64,000 bases of DNA, taken from Herbaspirillum chlorophenolicum (GTDB taxonomy: Bacteria; Pseudomonadota; Gammaproteobacteria; Burkholderiales; Burkholderiaceae_D). Position 1 is the stretch's first letter. Each line of letters starts with the position of its first letter. Location: the NCBI RefSeq assembly GCF_001189955.1, contig NZ_LFLT01000001.1, positions 62,001 through 126,000 on the forward strand, in the 5' to 3' direction. This document shows, piece after piece, positions 45,809 to 56,771 of the stretch. The position numbers were made by a program, and so were the translations under genes. The notes beneath the pieces were generated by a model. The model was not told the origin of the DNA, ran no database searches, and worked only from the letters and a program-made list of their open reading frames with translations.

Positions 45809-46432
45809 ATGCCCGATATCTTCCTGTTCCTGCTGGCCGCCATGACGCTGACCCTGGCGCCGGGGCCGGACAACATCTACGTGCTCACGCGCGGCATCGC
45901 GCAAGGAAAGAAGGCAGGGCTGGTGGCGGCGGCCGGTTTCTCTTCCGGGCTGATTTTCCATACCTTGCTGGCGGTGCTGGGTTTCGCTGCCGTGATCAAG
46001 GCGTATCCGCCGGCGTATCACGCGCTGCAATACGCGGGTGCGGGCTACCTGGCGTACCTCGGTTACCGTACGCTGCGTTCGGCCTCGGCCGGCATCGCGC
46101 TGGCATCCGAAGAGGGCGCGCCGGGCGTGCCGCTCACGCGCATCTACTGGCAAAGCGTGCTGGCCAACATGCTCAACCCCAAGGTCACGCTGTTCTTCAT
46201 CGCCTTCCTGCCGCAGTTCGTGCATGCCGACGCCGGCCACGTGCCGCTGCAGATGCTGCTGCTGGCGCTGGTGTTCATCGTCCAGGCCTTTGCCATCTTC
46301 AGCACCATCGCGCTGTTTTCCGGCGCGGTCGGCGCGTATTTCCGCCGCCGCGCTTCCGCTTCCGTCCACCTGAACCGCCTTGCAGGCTGCGCCTTCATCG
46401 GCCTCGGCATCCGGATGGCTCTTCCAGAATAA
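45809..46432 (+). CDS. LysE/RhtB-family amino-acid exporter, inserted in the isc operon
   Basis: 207 residues, about six membrane helices. ATG at 45809 after CAGAGGAGA, 20 bp behind hscB, so co-transcribed. LysE-family features: TLTLAPGPDNIYVLTRGIAQ (the PGP motif in the first helix), GAGYLAYLGYRTLRSA and QSVLANMLNPKVTLFFIAFL. Members export Lys, Thr, homoserine, Cys and others. A cysteine-exporting role beside cysteine desulfurase would be attractive but is not shown by sequence. Confidence 0.88.
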   Translation: MPDIFLFLLAAMTLTLAPGPDNIYVLTRGIAQGKKAGLVAAAGFSSGLIFHTLLAVLGFAAVIKAYPPAYHALQYAGAGYLAYLGYRTLRSASAGIALASEEGAPGVPLTRIYWQSVLANMLNPKVTLFFIAFLPQFVHADAGHVPLQMLLLALVFIVQAFAIFSTIALFSGAVGAYFRRRASASVHLNRLAGCAFIGLGIRMALPE

Positions 46433-46469
46433 CAGCGTGAATAACGCCTAACCGCTCGACGATAACTTC

Positions 46470-48335
<1,866 letters not shown>

Positions 48336-48361
48336 TCCATTGAATAGCTGAAAGTCATCCT

Positions 48362-48700
48362 ATGCCTCAGATCGTCATCCTCCCCCATCCGGTACTGTGC
48401 CCCGAAGGCTCGGTGATCGACGCGCCGGCCGGCAAGACCCTGTGCGACGCGCTGCTCGACAGCGACATCGACATCGAGCACGCCTGCGAAAAGTCCTGCG
48501 CCTGTACCACTTGCCACGTGGTGATCCGCGAAGGCTTCAATACCCTCAATGAGCCTTCCGACAAGGAAGAGGATCTGCTGGATATGGCCTGGGGCCTGGA
48601 AGCGACTTCCCGCCTGTCGTGCCAGGTGGTGCTGGGCGAGGACGACCTGACTGTCGAAATCCCGAAGTACACGATCAACCACGCTTCCGAAAACCATTGA
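48362..48700 (+). CDS. fdx: ISC-type [2Fe-2S] ferredoxin
   Basis: 112 residues. Cluster Cys: C42, C48 and C51 (the C-x5-C-x2-C in ACEKSCACTTCHVVI) plus the distal Cys in SRLSCQVVL. Adrenodoxin-like; provides electrons for cluster assembly. It follows hscA by 26 bp and precedes iscX by 16 bp. Confidence 0.97.
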   Translation: MPQIVILPHPVLCPEGSVIDAPAGKTLCDALLDSDIDIEHACEKSCACTTCHVVIREGFNTLNEPSDKEEDLLDMAWGLEATSRLSCQVVLGEDDLTVEIPKYTINHASENH

Positions 48701-48716
48701 TCCGGGGGAACCCAAC

Positions 48717-48911
48717 ATGAAATGGACAGATACCCAGCAGATCGCCGAGGAACTGTATGACAAGTTCCCCGAGATCGATCCCAAGACCATCCGATTCACC
48801 GACCTGTATCGCTGGGTGATGGAGCTCGATGGTTTCGATGACGATCCCAAGCACGTGGGCGAGCGCATCCTGGAGGCGATTCAGGCTGCGTGGATCGAAG
48901 AGACTGAGTAA
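48717..48911 (+). CDS. iscX: Fe-S assembly protein IscX
   Basis: 64 residues, acidic, all typical: MKWTDTQQIAEELYDKFPEI, DPKTIRFTDLYRWVMELDGF and an end AIQAAWIEETE. It binds IscS and tunes its activity. RBS GGGGGAA upstream. Last isc gene, followed by a terminator. Confidence 0.96.
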   Translation: MKWTDTQQIAEELYDKFPEIDPKTIRFTDLYRWVMELDGFDDDPKHVGERILEAIQAAWIEETE

Positions 48912-48928
48912 GTCTCCGGAGGTTGCAG

Positions 48929-48970
48929 AAAAAATGCCGTTCAGTGCGAAACCTGAACGGCATTTTTTTG
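48929..48970. terminator. bidirectional terminator at end of isc operon
   Basis: AATGCCGTTCAG (48933-48944) pairs perfectly with CTGAACGGCATT (48953-48964), with A-rich and T-rich flanks. It separates iscX from the converging DUF1501 gene. Confidence 0.92.
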
Positions 48971-48987
48971 CGTCAATCTTTCCGTAT

Positions 48988-50301
48988 TCAGACAAACAGA
49001 TTCGGCACACCGCGCCCCCCGGCAGCATATTGCGGGAAGATTTTCTCCAGCGCCTGGTCGCCGATACGCATATGGCGCTCCGCCACCGACGACAGCACCG
49101 CGCGGAAATCGGTAGTGATCGCCAGGTCCCGGCCTTCGTTCAAGGCGGCCTGGTTCAGCCCCGGCCATTGCCCGTAGATCTTGCCGCCGCGCAGGTTGCC
49201 ACCCAGCAGCCACATGGCGTTGCCATGACCGTGGTCGGTGCCGCCGTTGCCATTCTCGCGGAAGGTGCGGCCGAATTCCGATACCACCACGACCACGGTG
49301 TCATTGAATGCGGGCCCCAGCTCGCGCGCCAGCGTCGCCAGGCCGGTGGCCAGCGGCGTCAGCCGTCCCGCCAGTTGGCCGGTGCCGTTGCCCTGGTTGA
49401 TGTGCGTGTCCCACCCGCCCACGGCGAGGAAAGACAGCCGGATGCGCGGATCGTTGCGCATCAGGCGGCCCAGGCGCGCGGTGTCGATCGACAGGCCGTT
49501 GGGCAGCGGTGCGCCGTTGTTGGCCATCTGCTGCTCATCGCTGTTGATTTCGGCCATCAGTTCCTTGCGCGCCGCGATGCCGTCGCGATAGGCCTTGCCT
49601 AGCGGATCGTCGCCGCCGTACAGCGGCGCGAAGGCCTGCATCATGCGCGGCTGGTCGATCAGGCTGGGACGGGCGGCGGCGCGGCCGGTCTGCAGGTTGG
49701 CCACGACGTTCCTGCCGCTCATGATGCGCGGCGTGGCGTCGCCCACGGAGAGTGCCTGCAGCGGCGACTCCGACGGCGGCAGGTAGCCCATCAGGCGGTT
49801 CATCCAGCCATCGCGCGTATTGTGCTGGCCGGGCGTGCCGGTTTCCATGTAGTCCTGTGCCTCGAAGTGCGAACGCGAAGCGTCTGGCGAGCCGGAGGCG
49901 TGGACGAAGGCCAGTTGGCCGCTTTCCCAGTAGGGCATCAGCGGCTGTAGCGCCGGATGCAAACCAAAGTAGCCGGTCAGGTCGATGGCGCCGTTGGCCT
50001 GGCCGGGGCGCGCCACGGCGATGGTCGGGCGCGCCCGGTAGTACTCGGGATCGCCATGCGGCACTACCACGTTCAGGCCGTCGACAGCGCCGCGCAGGAA
50101 CACCACCACCGTGCGTGGGGCGCCATCGCCATTGGCGTGCGCACGCGGCTTGGGCGAACCGTAGGCGAGTTTGGCCGGCCCGGCCCGGCTGATGCTCTTG
50201 TCGCCGGTAGGCACTACGGCGCAGCCGGACAGGCCGACCGGCACCAGGATGGCGCCGCTGCCTGCGGCGCCGAGATAGCGGATGAAGTCGCGGCGGTTCA
50301 T
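48988..50301 (-). CDS. DUF1501 family Tat-exported protein
   Basis: 437 residues. The N-terminus NRRDFIRYLG is a twin-arginine signal and LSGC at about 24-27 may be a lipobox. DUF1501 body: FLRGAVDGLNVVVPHGDPEY, FVHASGSPDASRSHFEAQDY, DNGTDHGHGNAMWLLGGNL-like GGTDHGHGNAMWLLGGNLRG. The fold is sulfatase/alkaline-phosphatase-like. It is almost always encoded after a DUF1800 gene, as here (14 bp apart); the pair's substrate is unknown. Confidence 0.88.
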   Translation of the reverse strand: MNRRDFIRYLGAAGSGAILVPVGLSGCAVVPTGDKSISRAGPAKLAYGSPKPRAHANGDGAPRTVVVFLRGAVDGLNVVVPHGDPEYYRARPTIAVARPGQANGAIDLTGYFGLHPALQPLMPYWESGQLAFVHASGSPDASRSHFEAQDYMETGTPGQHNTRDGWMNRLMGYLPPSESPLQALSVGDATPRIMSGRNVVANLQTGRAAARPSLIDQPRMMQAFAPLYGGDDPLGKAYRDGIAARKELMAEINSDEQQMANNGAPLPNGLSIDTARLGRLMRNDPRIRLSFLAVGGWDTHINQGNGTGQLAGRLTPLATGLATLARELGPAFNDTVVVVVSEFGRTFRENGNGGTDHGHGNAMWLLGGNLRGGKIYGQWPGLNQAALNEGRDLAITTDFRAVLSSVAERHMRIGDQALEKIFPQYAAGGRGVPNLFV

Positions 50302-50315
50302 GTCGATCCTTAGCG

Positions 50316-51851
50316 TCAGCGTTTCATGAAATCCGGGCCGCCCAGAATCAGGCCGGCCTGCAGGTTGGGTGGTGCGGCATTGATCTTCTGTACGCTGTCC
50401 GGTGCGATGGCCGGCCCCAGCGTAGCCAGCAACTGCTGAGGATCGGCAGGGCGCGCATCGGCATTGGATGGCGGTGGCGCACCATCGGCGCGGGCGATGG
50501 GCGATTTGCCGTTCACCAGGCCGCCGGCGAAATTGATCCGGCGCAGCAGTGCGTCAGGATTGAGCCAGGCCTCTTCGGAATACTTGTAGCCCTCCGGCGT
50601 GAGCCAGCCGTACAGCGGCATGCCGAACTGGCCCAACGCGCCGTTGACCGGCCTGGGGTTTACCACCGGCGTGGCGGTGGCGCGCAGTGCGGAGACCACG
50701 AACTGGTAGGGCGTCTTGAACTGCGTCTGGTAATTGGCGCGCGACCAGAACTGCGGGCTGTCGAACAAGGTTTGCAGCACCGCGCGAATATCGCCATGCG
50801 TGGCCAGGAAGGTTTGCGACAGTTTCTGCACCAGTGCCGGATCGGGTTTGTCGGCGACGAAATACTGCGCCAGTTGGGTGGCAATGAAGCGCGCCGTCGA
50901 CGGATGGCTGGCCAGAATGTCGAGTGCGGCTTCACCCTCCTGGTAGCCACGGGCCGCGAGCGGCTTGCCGAGAAAGACCTTGGGTGCGGCATCATGGCGG
51001 GCGGCGTTGAAGGAGAAGGGCGCGGCGCCGCCTTTCATGGCGTTGACGTCAATGGTCCAGCCGGACAGGATGCGCGCCAGCGTGATGACGTCGGCCTGCC
51101 GGTAGCCGCCATCCACGCCCAGCGTATGCAGCTCCATGAGTTCGCGTGCGTAGTTCTCATTGAGCCCCTTGAAGTTGCCGCGTGCACCCGGCGTGCCGAC
51201 GCCGCTGGAGAGCCAGTTGTCGAGGTAGTACAGCATCGCCGGATGGTGCGCGACAGCGCCCAGCAGATCGCGGAAATTGCCGAGTGCATAAGGGCGGATG
51301 GCATTTTTTTCATAATCGCCGACCCAGTAGCGCACCCATTCCTTGCCTTCGAAGACGTTGAAGTGGTTGGCCCAGAATTCGGTCATCACCTCTTGCAGCT
51401 GGCGTGGGCTTTCGGTGGCTTGCAGCAGGCGCGCCAGATGGAATTGCGGCGTCAGTTCGCTCCCGGCGCGCTGGCGCGCGGCCTGTTTTTCTTCTTTCGA
51501 TGCGTTCTTGTCGAATGAGGGCGGGCCATAGTCGACGAACAATTGCGCCGGCGTCATCTGCAGCCCCGGCAGCGCGGCCAGCTGGGCCTGCAGGTCTTGC
51601 GGCAGCGGGATGCGTTCGGGGTGCAGTTGCAGTTCGATATAGCGTTTGGCGCCCATTTTCTCGACCTGCTCCAGATCGCCCGGACGCGGTCCGTAGGCCA
51701 GGCGGTCGAGTACATGCAGGGCGCGTTCTTGCGGCGACAGGTCAGCGCCGGTGGCCGATGCGGCACAGCATGCGAGCAATACCAGCAAGCATCGCTGGCG
51801 CAGGGTGGCCGGCAGCATGGCCGGGCGGATGGCTTGGCGAAACGGGCGCAT
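50316..51851 (-). CDS. DUF1800 family exported protein
   Basis: 511 residues with a signal peptide (CLLVLLACCAASATGA). The DUF1800 pattern is clear: LDRLAYGPRPGDLEQVEKMG, EVMTEFWANHFNVFEGKEWV, HPAMLYYLDNWLSSG, NENYARELMELHTLGVDGGY and ILSGWTID. Function unknown; the DUF1800-DUF1501 pair is widespread and probably acts together in the periplasm. The 188 bp upstream to 52039 hold no supported feature. Confidence 0.88.
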   Translation of the reverse strand: MRPFRQAIRPAMLPATLRQRCLLVLLACCAASATGADLSPQERALHVLDRLAYGPRPGDLEQVEKMGAKRYIELQLHPERIPLPQDLQAQLAALPGLQMTPAQLFVDYGPPSFDKNASKEEKQAARQRAGSELTPQFHLARLLQATESPRQLQEVMTEFWANHFNVFEGKEWVRYWVGDYEKNAIRPYALGNFRDLLGAVAHHPAMLYYLDNWLSSGVGTPGARGNFKGLNENYARELMELHTLGVDGGYRQADVITLARILSGWTIDVNAMKGGAAPFSFNAARHDAAPKVFLGKPLAARGYQEGEAALDILASHPSTARFIATQLAQYFVADKPDPALVQKLSQTFLATHGDIRAVLQTLFDSPQFWSRANYQTQFKTPYQFVVSALRATATPVVNPRPVNGALGQFGMPLYGWLTPEGYKYSEEAWLNPDALLRRINFAGGLVNGKSPIARADGAPPPSNADARPADPQQLLATLGPAIAPDSVQKINAAPPNLQAGLILGGPDFMKR

Positions 51852-52039
51852 GAATGGGCCTCGATAATGGATGGTTGTCTGCCGGTAACTTTCAGGGGGG
51901 ATGAGTGCGAGCCCGACGAACCGGGATGGCGCATGACACGTTCTATAACGCCGCTTGCCCGATTAGGGTTGGCAGGATTTGAGAGCGTTACACGGCGTTA
52001 CAAAGAGTGTTGCAGTTGTCAGGAATAGGGGGAGCCGGG

Positions 52040-52612
52040 TCAATCTTCGACCAGCTCGAAACTCCCGGCGCCGCGAAATACCGTGCGGTCGTTGATACGG
52101 CTGCCGGTAGTCAGGATCACGGCATCGATGTCGACTTGCAGTTGCAGCGAGCTGCCCCTGACCGGCACGTCGTTGATGATGGGTACCGCGCCGGTGTTGG
52201 GCCGCAGCGTTACGCTGTCGGCCTTGATTTCGGGCGGTTGCTCCGGCACCAGGACGCTGCCCAGCCCGACCGCGCGGCCGTCCAGCCTGGCATTGAGCAC
52301 GTTCAGGGTGAATGAGCCGCCATTGCCGAGCCGGTAGGTGTTGGCGTCGGCGGCGCTGCCGCGGTAGAACAGCGTCATCAGCGTCGGCACCCGGCAGGTG
52401 ACGGTGAGCGTCACGCTTTGCCGCCCCAGGCTCATCATCAGCGGCGAGACTTGCTTTTTCAGCAGCTCCGCGCGCGTGGTGTCGCCATAGTCCACGCTGG
52501 GGTTGCTGATTTGCATCTGACAGTTGTCGGGGCCGGCCGCGTGGGCGGCAGGCGTGGCCAGCAGGACGGCCGCCAGCGTGGCCAGCGCAAGGACAGGATC
52601 AGACCGGGGCAT
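52040..52612 (-). CDS. fimbrial minor subunit or tip protein (DUF1120-like)
   Basis: 190 residues. The start at 52612 (MPRSDPVLALATLAAVLLAT) gives a clear signal peptide and a ribosome site AAAGGAATT; it overlaps the usher end by 14 bases. The mature part begins GPDNCQMQISNPSVDYGDTT, shares the C-x-DYG pattern of the two DUF1120 subunits of the operon, and has a second Cys in TVTCRVP, the subunit disulfide. It is encoded last, after the usher, so it may be a tip or terminator subunit (inference). Confidence 0.7.
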   Translation of the reverse strand: MPRSDPVLALATLAAVLLATPAAHAAGPDNCQMQISNPSVDYGDTTRAELLKKQVSPLMMSLGRQSVTLTVTCRVPTLMTLFYRGSAADANTYRLGNGGSFTLNVLNARLDGRAVGLGSVLVPEQPPEIKADSVTLRPNTGAVPIINDVPVRGSSLQLQVDIDAVILTTGSRINDRTVFRGAGSFELVED

Positions 52613-55196
52613 GGGGAATTCCTTTCGGTTGCGCGTGCATGTCCGGCCGGCACACCGCATCGGCCGTCTCGTAGAACATATTGGGATCGGGGGCGGATGG
52701 CAAGCTGTATTGGAGCACGCAGTTTTTCTCGTCCGGCAGGGTGACGCGCAGCGGCCCGGTTGGCGTGCCGTTAAGCAGGAACACCTGGCCGTCGTCGACC
52801 ACGGTAGTCACGAACCGGTTGTCAGCATCGAGTACGAAAGCGCCCTTGGGCAATGGTTGCCCGTCCGGTGATTTGGTGTTGAGCAGGATGCGCCTGACCT
52901 TGAGCACATCGAAGTCGATGTGGCTGACCGAGCCCCGGCCCGGGTCGAGCAATTTCAGTCCATTCTTGATGTCGACGTTGCGGGGCAGGCTCTTGGTGGC
53001 GATTTCCAGCCGGGTGCTGGCGTAGGGCGGCAATTGGGAAACCACGGCCTGGCCTTTCCAGTCGGTCCAGACGGGGCCGTAGGGCGTGCTGACCTTGACG
53101 CCGGAGACATCGCCTACCTGCAGGATGCCGAAGGTGTCCTGTACCGCGTAGGGAGACAGCGTCAATCCAGCCTGGTGCAGCACCATCGCACCGCGCAGTC
53201 CGCCGTTGTAGGCAGTGCTGCCCGATCCGTAGCGCGCGTAGCCGAGGTTGACTTGCGCATAGCGCGGCAGCATCGAGACCTGGGTGCTCAGGTCGCTGTC
53301 TTTTGTTTGCTGGTTGCGTTCGGCTGCGACGGTGTAGTTGACATAGTCATTGAGCTGCTCGTTATACGACGCGCCCAGGCGCTGGTAGCCGCTGCTGTTG
53401 TTGACGTAAGTGCGCACGCTGCGCTTGCCCAGCGGGATGCTGACGGTGAGGTAGAAGGTATTGGCGGCTCCCGTCAGCGCGCCGGTGCCGCCCATCTGGT
53501 GCTCGATATTCAGGTTGACGCTGACGGTATCGAAGCTGCGTCCCCATGAGGCCATGACGCGCTGGGTGCTTTGTCCGTAGAACTGGGTTGATCTGGAGTA
53601 GGAGACATTGAAGCCGCCCAAGAGCGTATTGCTCCAGCTGAGCGAGGCCGTGTATTGGCCTCGGTAGCGCGCGTATTGCGTAGTGGGTGTTTGGCCCGGC
53701 GCGAGCAGCAACTGTTCGGTCAGCTCGTTGCGCTGGTCAATGGTGGTGTCGCTGAGGTCGCGATAGCCCAGGGTCTGCTGCGTGGTCGACAGGCCCAGCG
53801 AAGTGTTGGCCGCCAGGATGCTGCTGCTGGCAAGCGTGAACTGCGTGCCGTGTTCGCCCTCGCGTGGGGCACGGGAGAGCCTTTGTTGAACGCTCAGGTT
53901 GTTGTCGCCGATGCGGGTGTCCGCCCCCCAGCTTGCCGCCTGGTAGCCGGTGGCGCCCATCAGGCCGGCGCTGAGCGTACTGTTCTTGCCCAGTGGCCAG
54001 CCGCCGCCGGCGGTGGCGACCCAGGGCTGCCTGCCGGTGGAGTTGCCCAGCGAGCGCAATTTGCCGAGCGCGAAGGAATAGCCGCGCTGCATGCCAAGGT
54101 TGCCGCCGTGCAGCGACGCGGCCGGCACGGTGAAGCGGCGTTGCGAACCATTGGCTTCGGTCACGGTGACATCGAGGTCGCTGGTGCCATTGAGCAGCGG
54201 CAGGTCGGTCAGCGCGAAGGGGCCGCTGGGCACCACCGTCGAGTAGATCAAGGCATTGTTCTGGCGCACTTCGACCCGCGCCTGGGTCTGCGCGATGCCT
54301 TCCACCATCACGTTGTTGAGAGAGCTGGATGACAGTGCGGTCTCCGGCACGATCTGCAGCCCGGTGATCGGCCCGGCGGCGAAGGCGGTATTGAGGATGT
54401 TGATCTGGCCGCCCTGGAAGATGGATTTGTAGTCGACCAGCGTGTGCTGCGCATAGGCATACAAGTGCTGGCGCTGCGAGGACTGGTCTTGCCGCGCATA
54501 CATGGTGCGTCCGCGTACGATCCAGTCGCGCGTGTTGAATCCGTATTCCAGGTTGGCGCTGAGGAAGTTGCTGGAACTGCTGCCGAACTGGCTGCGCGAG
54601 GTCACGATGTCATAGTTGACCAGGGCAGCGGTGCCGCCGGTCGTGAAGCCGGAAAAATCGCTTTCATTGGGCCGCATCGCATCGGTCGGCACGACCAGCG
54701 CGACTTCTTCCTTGCCCGGCCTGAGTTCGATCCCGGTTTGCGGATAGGCATCCTTGAAATCGTAGCATTGCCCGGCCGCTGCAGCGGCTGCCGATGCCGG
54801 GGCCGGCCCGCCGGCGGGCAGGGTTTTCTCGGGCGTCTTCAGGCCGCCTTTGTTGAGCAGGTTCTTGTCGAAGCAGAGTTCGCCCTTGTCGTCGAAGCGT
54901 GCATCGACGCGTCCGCGCATCTGTCCGTTGACGAACAAGGTGACGATGTTGATGCCGGGGCGGAAGCGGGCGGCATCCTTGAAGTATTCGGCGATTTGCG
55001 GATCGATGCCGCGCTCGCGCAGCATGTCCAGGTCGAACCCCGCCGGCAGTTGCGCCCATGCGGGGAGCGCCGCGGCCAGGCCACCGAGCGCAAGCAGGAG
55101 GCGGCTGCAGCATGGCGAGAGGCGCGGCGCAACTGTCCCGCCGGTATGCCGTTGCTGCGTACCGGAAGAAGGCAGGCCGTTGTCCGCGGTCGCCAC
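52599..55196 (-). CDS. fimbrial outer-membrane usher protein
   Basis: 865 residues from the GTG at 55196, 10 bp after the chaperone stop. Signal peptide LLLALGGLAAALPAWA ends near residue 48. PapC-like: an N-terminal domain (FDLDMLRERGIDPQIAEYFK onward), a long beta-barrel with FSGFTTGGTAALVNYDI, FLSANLEYGFNTRDWIVRGR, GPFALTDLPLLNGTSDLDVT and LGYRDLSDTTIDQRN, and C-terminal domains with a Cys in KNCVLQYSLP. It forms the pore that assembles subunits on the cell surface. No strong ribosome site; probably coupled to the chaperone gene. Confidence 0.9.
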   Translation of the reverse strand: MATADNGLPSSGTQQRHTGGTVAPRLSPCCSRLLLALGGLAAALPAWAQLPAGFDLDMLRERGIDPQIAEYFKDAARFRPGINIVTLFVNGQMRGRVDARFDDKGELCFDKNLLNKGGLKTPEKTLPAGGPAPASAAAAAAGQCYDFKDAYPQTGIELRPGKEEVALVVPTDAMRPNESDFSGFTTGGTAALVNYDIVTSRSQFGSSSSNFLSANLEYGFNTRDWIVRGRTMYARQDQSSQRQHLYAYAQHTLVDYKSIFQGGQINILNTAFAAGPITGLQIVPETALSSSSLNNVMVEGIAQTQARVEVRQNNALIYSTVVPSGPFALTDLPLLNGTSDLDVTVTEANGSQRRFTVPAASLHGGNLGMQRGYSFALGKLRSLGNSTGRQPWVATAGGGWPLGKNSTLSAGLMGATGYQAASWGADTRIGDNNLSVQQRLSRAPREGEHGTQFTLASSSILAANTSLGLSTTQQTLGYRDLSDTTIDQRNELTEQLLLAPGQTPTTQYARYRGQYTASLSWSNTLLGGFNVSYSRSTQFYGQSTQRVMASWGRSFDTVSVNLNIEHQMGGTGALTGAANTFYLTVSIPLGKRSVRTYVNNSSGYQRLGASYNEQLNDYVNYTVAAERNQQTKDSDLSTQVSMLPRYAQVNLGYARYGSGSTAYNGGLRGAMVLHQAGLTLSPYAVQDTFGILQVGDVSGVKVSTPYGPVWTDWKGQAVVSQLPPYASTRLEIATKSLPRNVDIKNGLKLLDPGRGSVSHIDFDVLKVRRILLNTKSPDGQPLPKGAFVLDADNRFVTTVVDDGQVFLLNGTPTGPLRVTLPDEKNCVLQYSLPSAPDPNMFYETADAVCRPDMHAQPKGIPHAPV

Positions 55197-55206
55197 CCGT
55201 CAGGGC

Positions 55207-55929
55207 TCAGGGTTTGCCCAGCGGCGCGTCGAAATTGTCGACCGAGAAACCGTACACCGTGGCCGGAGACAGGCGAACCGTAGTCGTGCCGGACGCGTTG
55301 CCCTTGATCTGTCCGGTCAGTTTTTCTCCCGGCAAGATATAGGTGCGGCTCATGTCGACTTCGGCCATGGACGGCAGCAGCGACACCGACTGGGCAAAGC
55401 GCACTACATAGGCGCTGTCGTTGCGCATTACCAGCGAATCGCCGTTGATGGACCAGGTCAGCAGCTTCCAGGGCTCACGGTTCATGGGCAGGTTCTTGGG
55501 ATGGATGATCAGCGGCAGGTTCTGGCGCACGTTCATCGTCACCTTGACGCCGCCTTCGGCGCCTTTTTGCGGAATGCCTTCGAAAATCACGCGCTTGAGG
55601 CGCTGCGTCTTGAGCGGTTCCTTCAATTGCAGGATGAAGCGCACCAGTTGCGTCTGGTCGGGTTCCACGCGCGCCACCGGCGGGGAGACCACCAGCAACT
55701 GCTCCTTGTCTTCAGGCAGGTTCTGGATGGAGGTGTAAAGCAGGGTAGCGGCAGCGTCGGTGTTCTTGACGTTCATGCTGGCTTCGCCATCGGCTTCGTT
55801 GACGATGACGACCGACGTTTCCGGCAGCATGCCGCTGGCGTGGGCGATGGGTGCGGCGGCGCAGGCCAATGCGAAAAGCGACAGGCATGCCAGGCCGCGC
55901 ATTTTTTGTTGCATGACGAAAGCGGACAT
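55207..55929 (-). CDS. periplasmic fimbrial chaperone
   Basis: 240 residues with a signal peptide (LFALACAAAPIAHA). Pap-chaperone features: ETSVVIVNEADGEASMNVKN, VSPPVARVEPDQTQLVRFIL (the G1-strand and the conserved Arg region), RVIFEGIPQK, and the second Ig domain ending TVYGFSVDNF. It caps subunits by donor-strand complementation and hands them to the usher. RBS GGGGGAAAC upstream. Confidence 0.88.
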   Translation of the reverse strand: MSAFVMQQKMRGLACLSLFALACAAAPIAHASGMLPETSVVIVNEADGEASMNVKNTDAAATLLYTSIQNLPEDKEQLLVVSPPVARVEPDQTQLVRFILQLKEPLKTQRLKRVIFEGIPQKGAEGGVKVTMNVRQNLPLIIHPKNLPMNREPWKLLTWSINGDSLVMRNDSAYVVRFAQSVSLLPSMAEVDMSRTYILPGEKLTGQIKGNASGTTTVRLSPATVYGFSVDNFDAPLGKP

Positions 55930-56049
55930 CTTGTTTCCCCCAGGAACGAAACTCTATTTTTGATCATCGCCCATCCAGGCCATCTGCAAGCGATGGAACA
56001 ACAGGTGGTTTATGGCTGTTTTAGCCATTTCGCGCCGATCCGATTTTTT

Positions 56050-56733
56050 TTACAGGTAATGCAGCTCCAGCGTAGCCGAACCATCAAGCGGGATGTCCTG
56101 GCTCAAGGGCAGGTTTTCCGCTTTGTTGACATAGGGTTGTACGGACAGGCTTCCCGATACCGCTTTGTAGGCGTCGACCGTGCCGTTGCCCGCTCCCCAT
56201 GAAAAGCGTAGCCGTTTGGAGGCAGCGCCATTGCCGGCATCGCTCCATGTATTGCCATCGGTTGAGGACATCAGCTTCACCGGCCGATAGTCGCCGGTAT
56301 AGGTATTGGGCATGAAGCGGATGGTATAGCCTCCGACATTGCGGCCGGAGGCGATGCCCAGGCCGAAGTTGTAGTCGTCCCCCAGCGCGCTGTTGCCGGA
56401 CCCGGCGGCAACGATGCCGGGCACCAGCGAGGCGCTGCGGTTGTCGATGACCCTGACGCTGAATTTGGCAGCGGCGTCGCAATTGATGGAAAAGGTCATA
56501 TTCATGGCCGGCAATGCTGTGACCTGGCCCTGGCGCAGGATATTGGCGTTCATCGTTCCATAGTCGGCCACGCCGCCATTGGACAGCGTCGGCGTGCAGG
56601 CTGCGGGTGTGAGCGTGACCACGACTTCCATCGGCACCATGCTGGCCGCGCCGCCGCTGCCGGCATAGGCAACTCCCGCGCAAAGCAGCATCAGGCGAAG
56701 CAGTGAATGGCAGGAAGGGCGGATGGCTGGCAT
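56050..56733 (-). CDS. DUF1120 fimbrial subunit 2
   Basis: 227 residues with a signal peptide (LLRLMLLCAGVAYAGSGGAA). DUF1120 pattern: VTLTPAACTPTLSNGGVADY, FSINCDAAAKFSVRVIDNRS, FGLGIASGRNVGGYTIRFMP and the closing PLDGSATLELHYL. Two Cys form the subunit disulfide. The paralogue at 56772 shares the core (TLxLPAK.../LNGSATFELVYL). The 120 bp between this gene and the chaperone have no feature. Second gene of the operon. Confidence 0.82.
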   Translation of the reverse strand: MPAIRPSCHSLLRLMLLCAGVAYAGSGGAASMVPMEVVVTLTPAACTPTLSNGGVADYGTMNANILRQGQVTALPAMNMTFSINCDAAAKFSVRVIDNRSASLVPGIVAAGSGNSALGDDYNFGLGIASGRNVGGYTIRFMPNTYTGDYRPVKLMSSTDGNTWSDAGNGAASKRLRFSWGAGNGTVDAYKAVSGSLSVQPYVNKAENLPLSQDIPLDGSATLELHYL

Positions 56734-56771
56734 GGCTATGTCGGGAGCGGTGTGGCAGGAATAGGCCGGTT

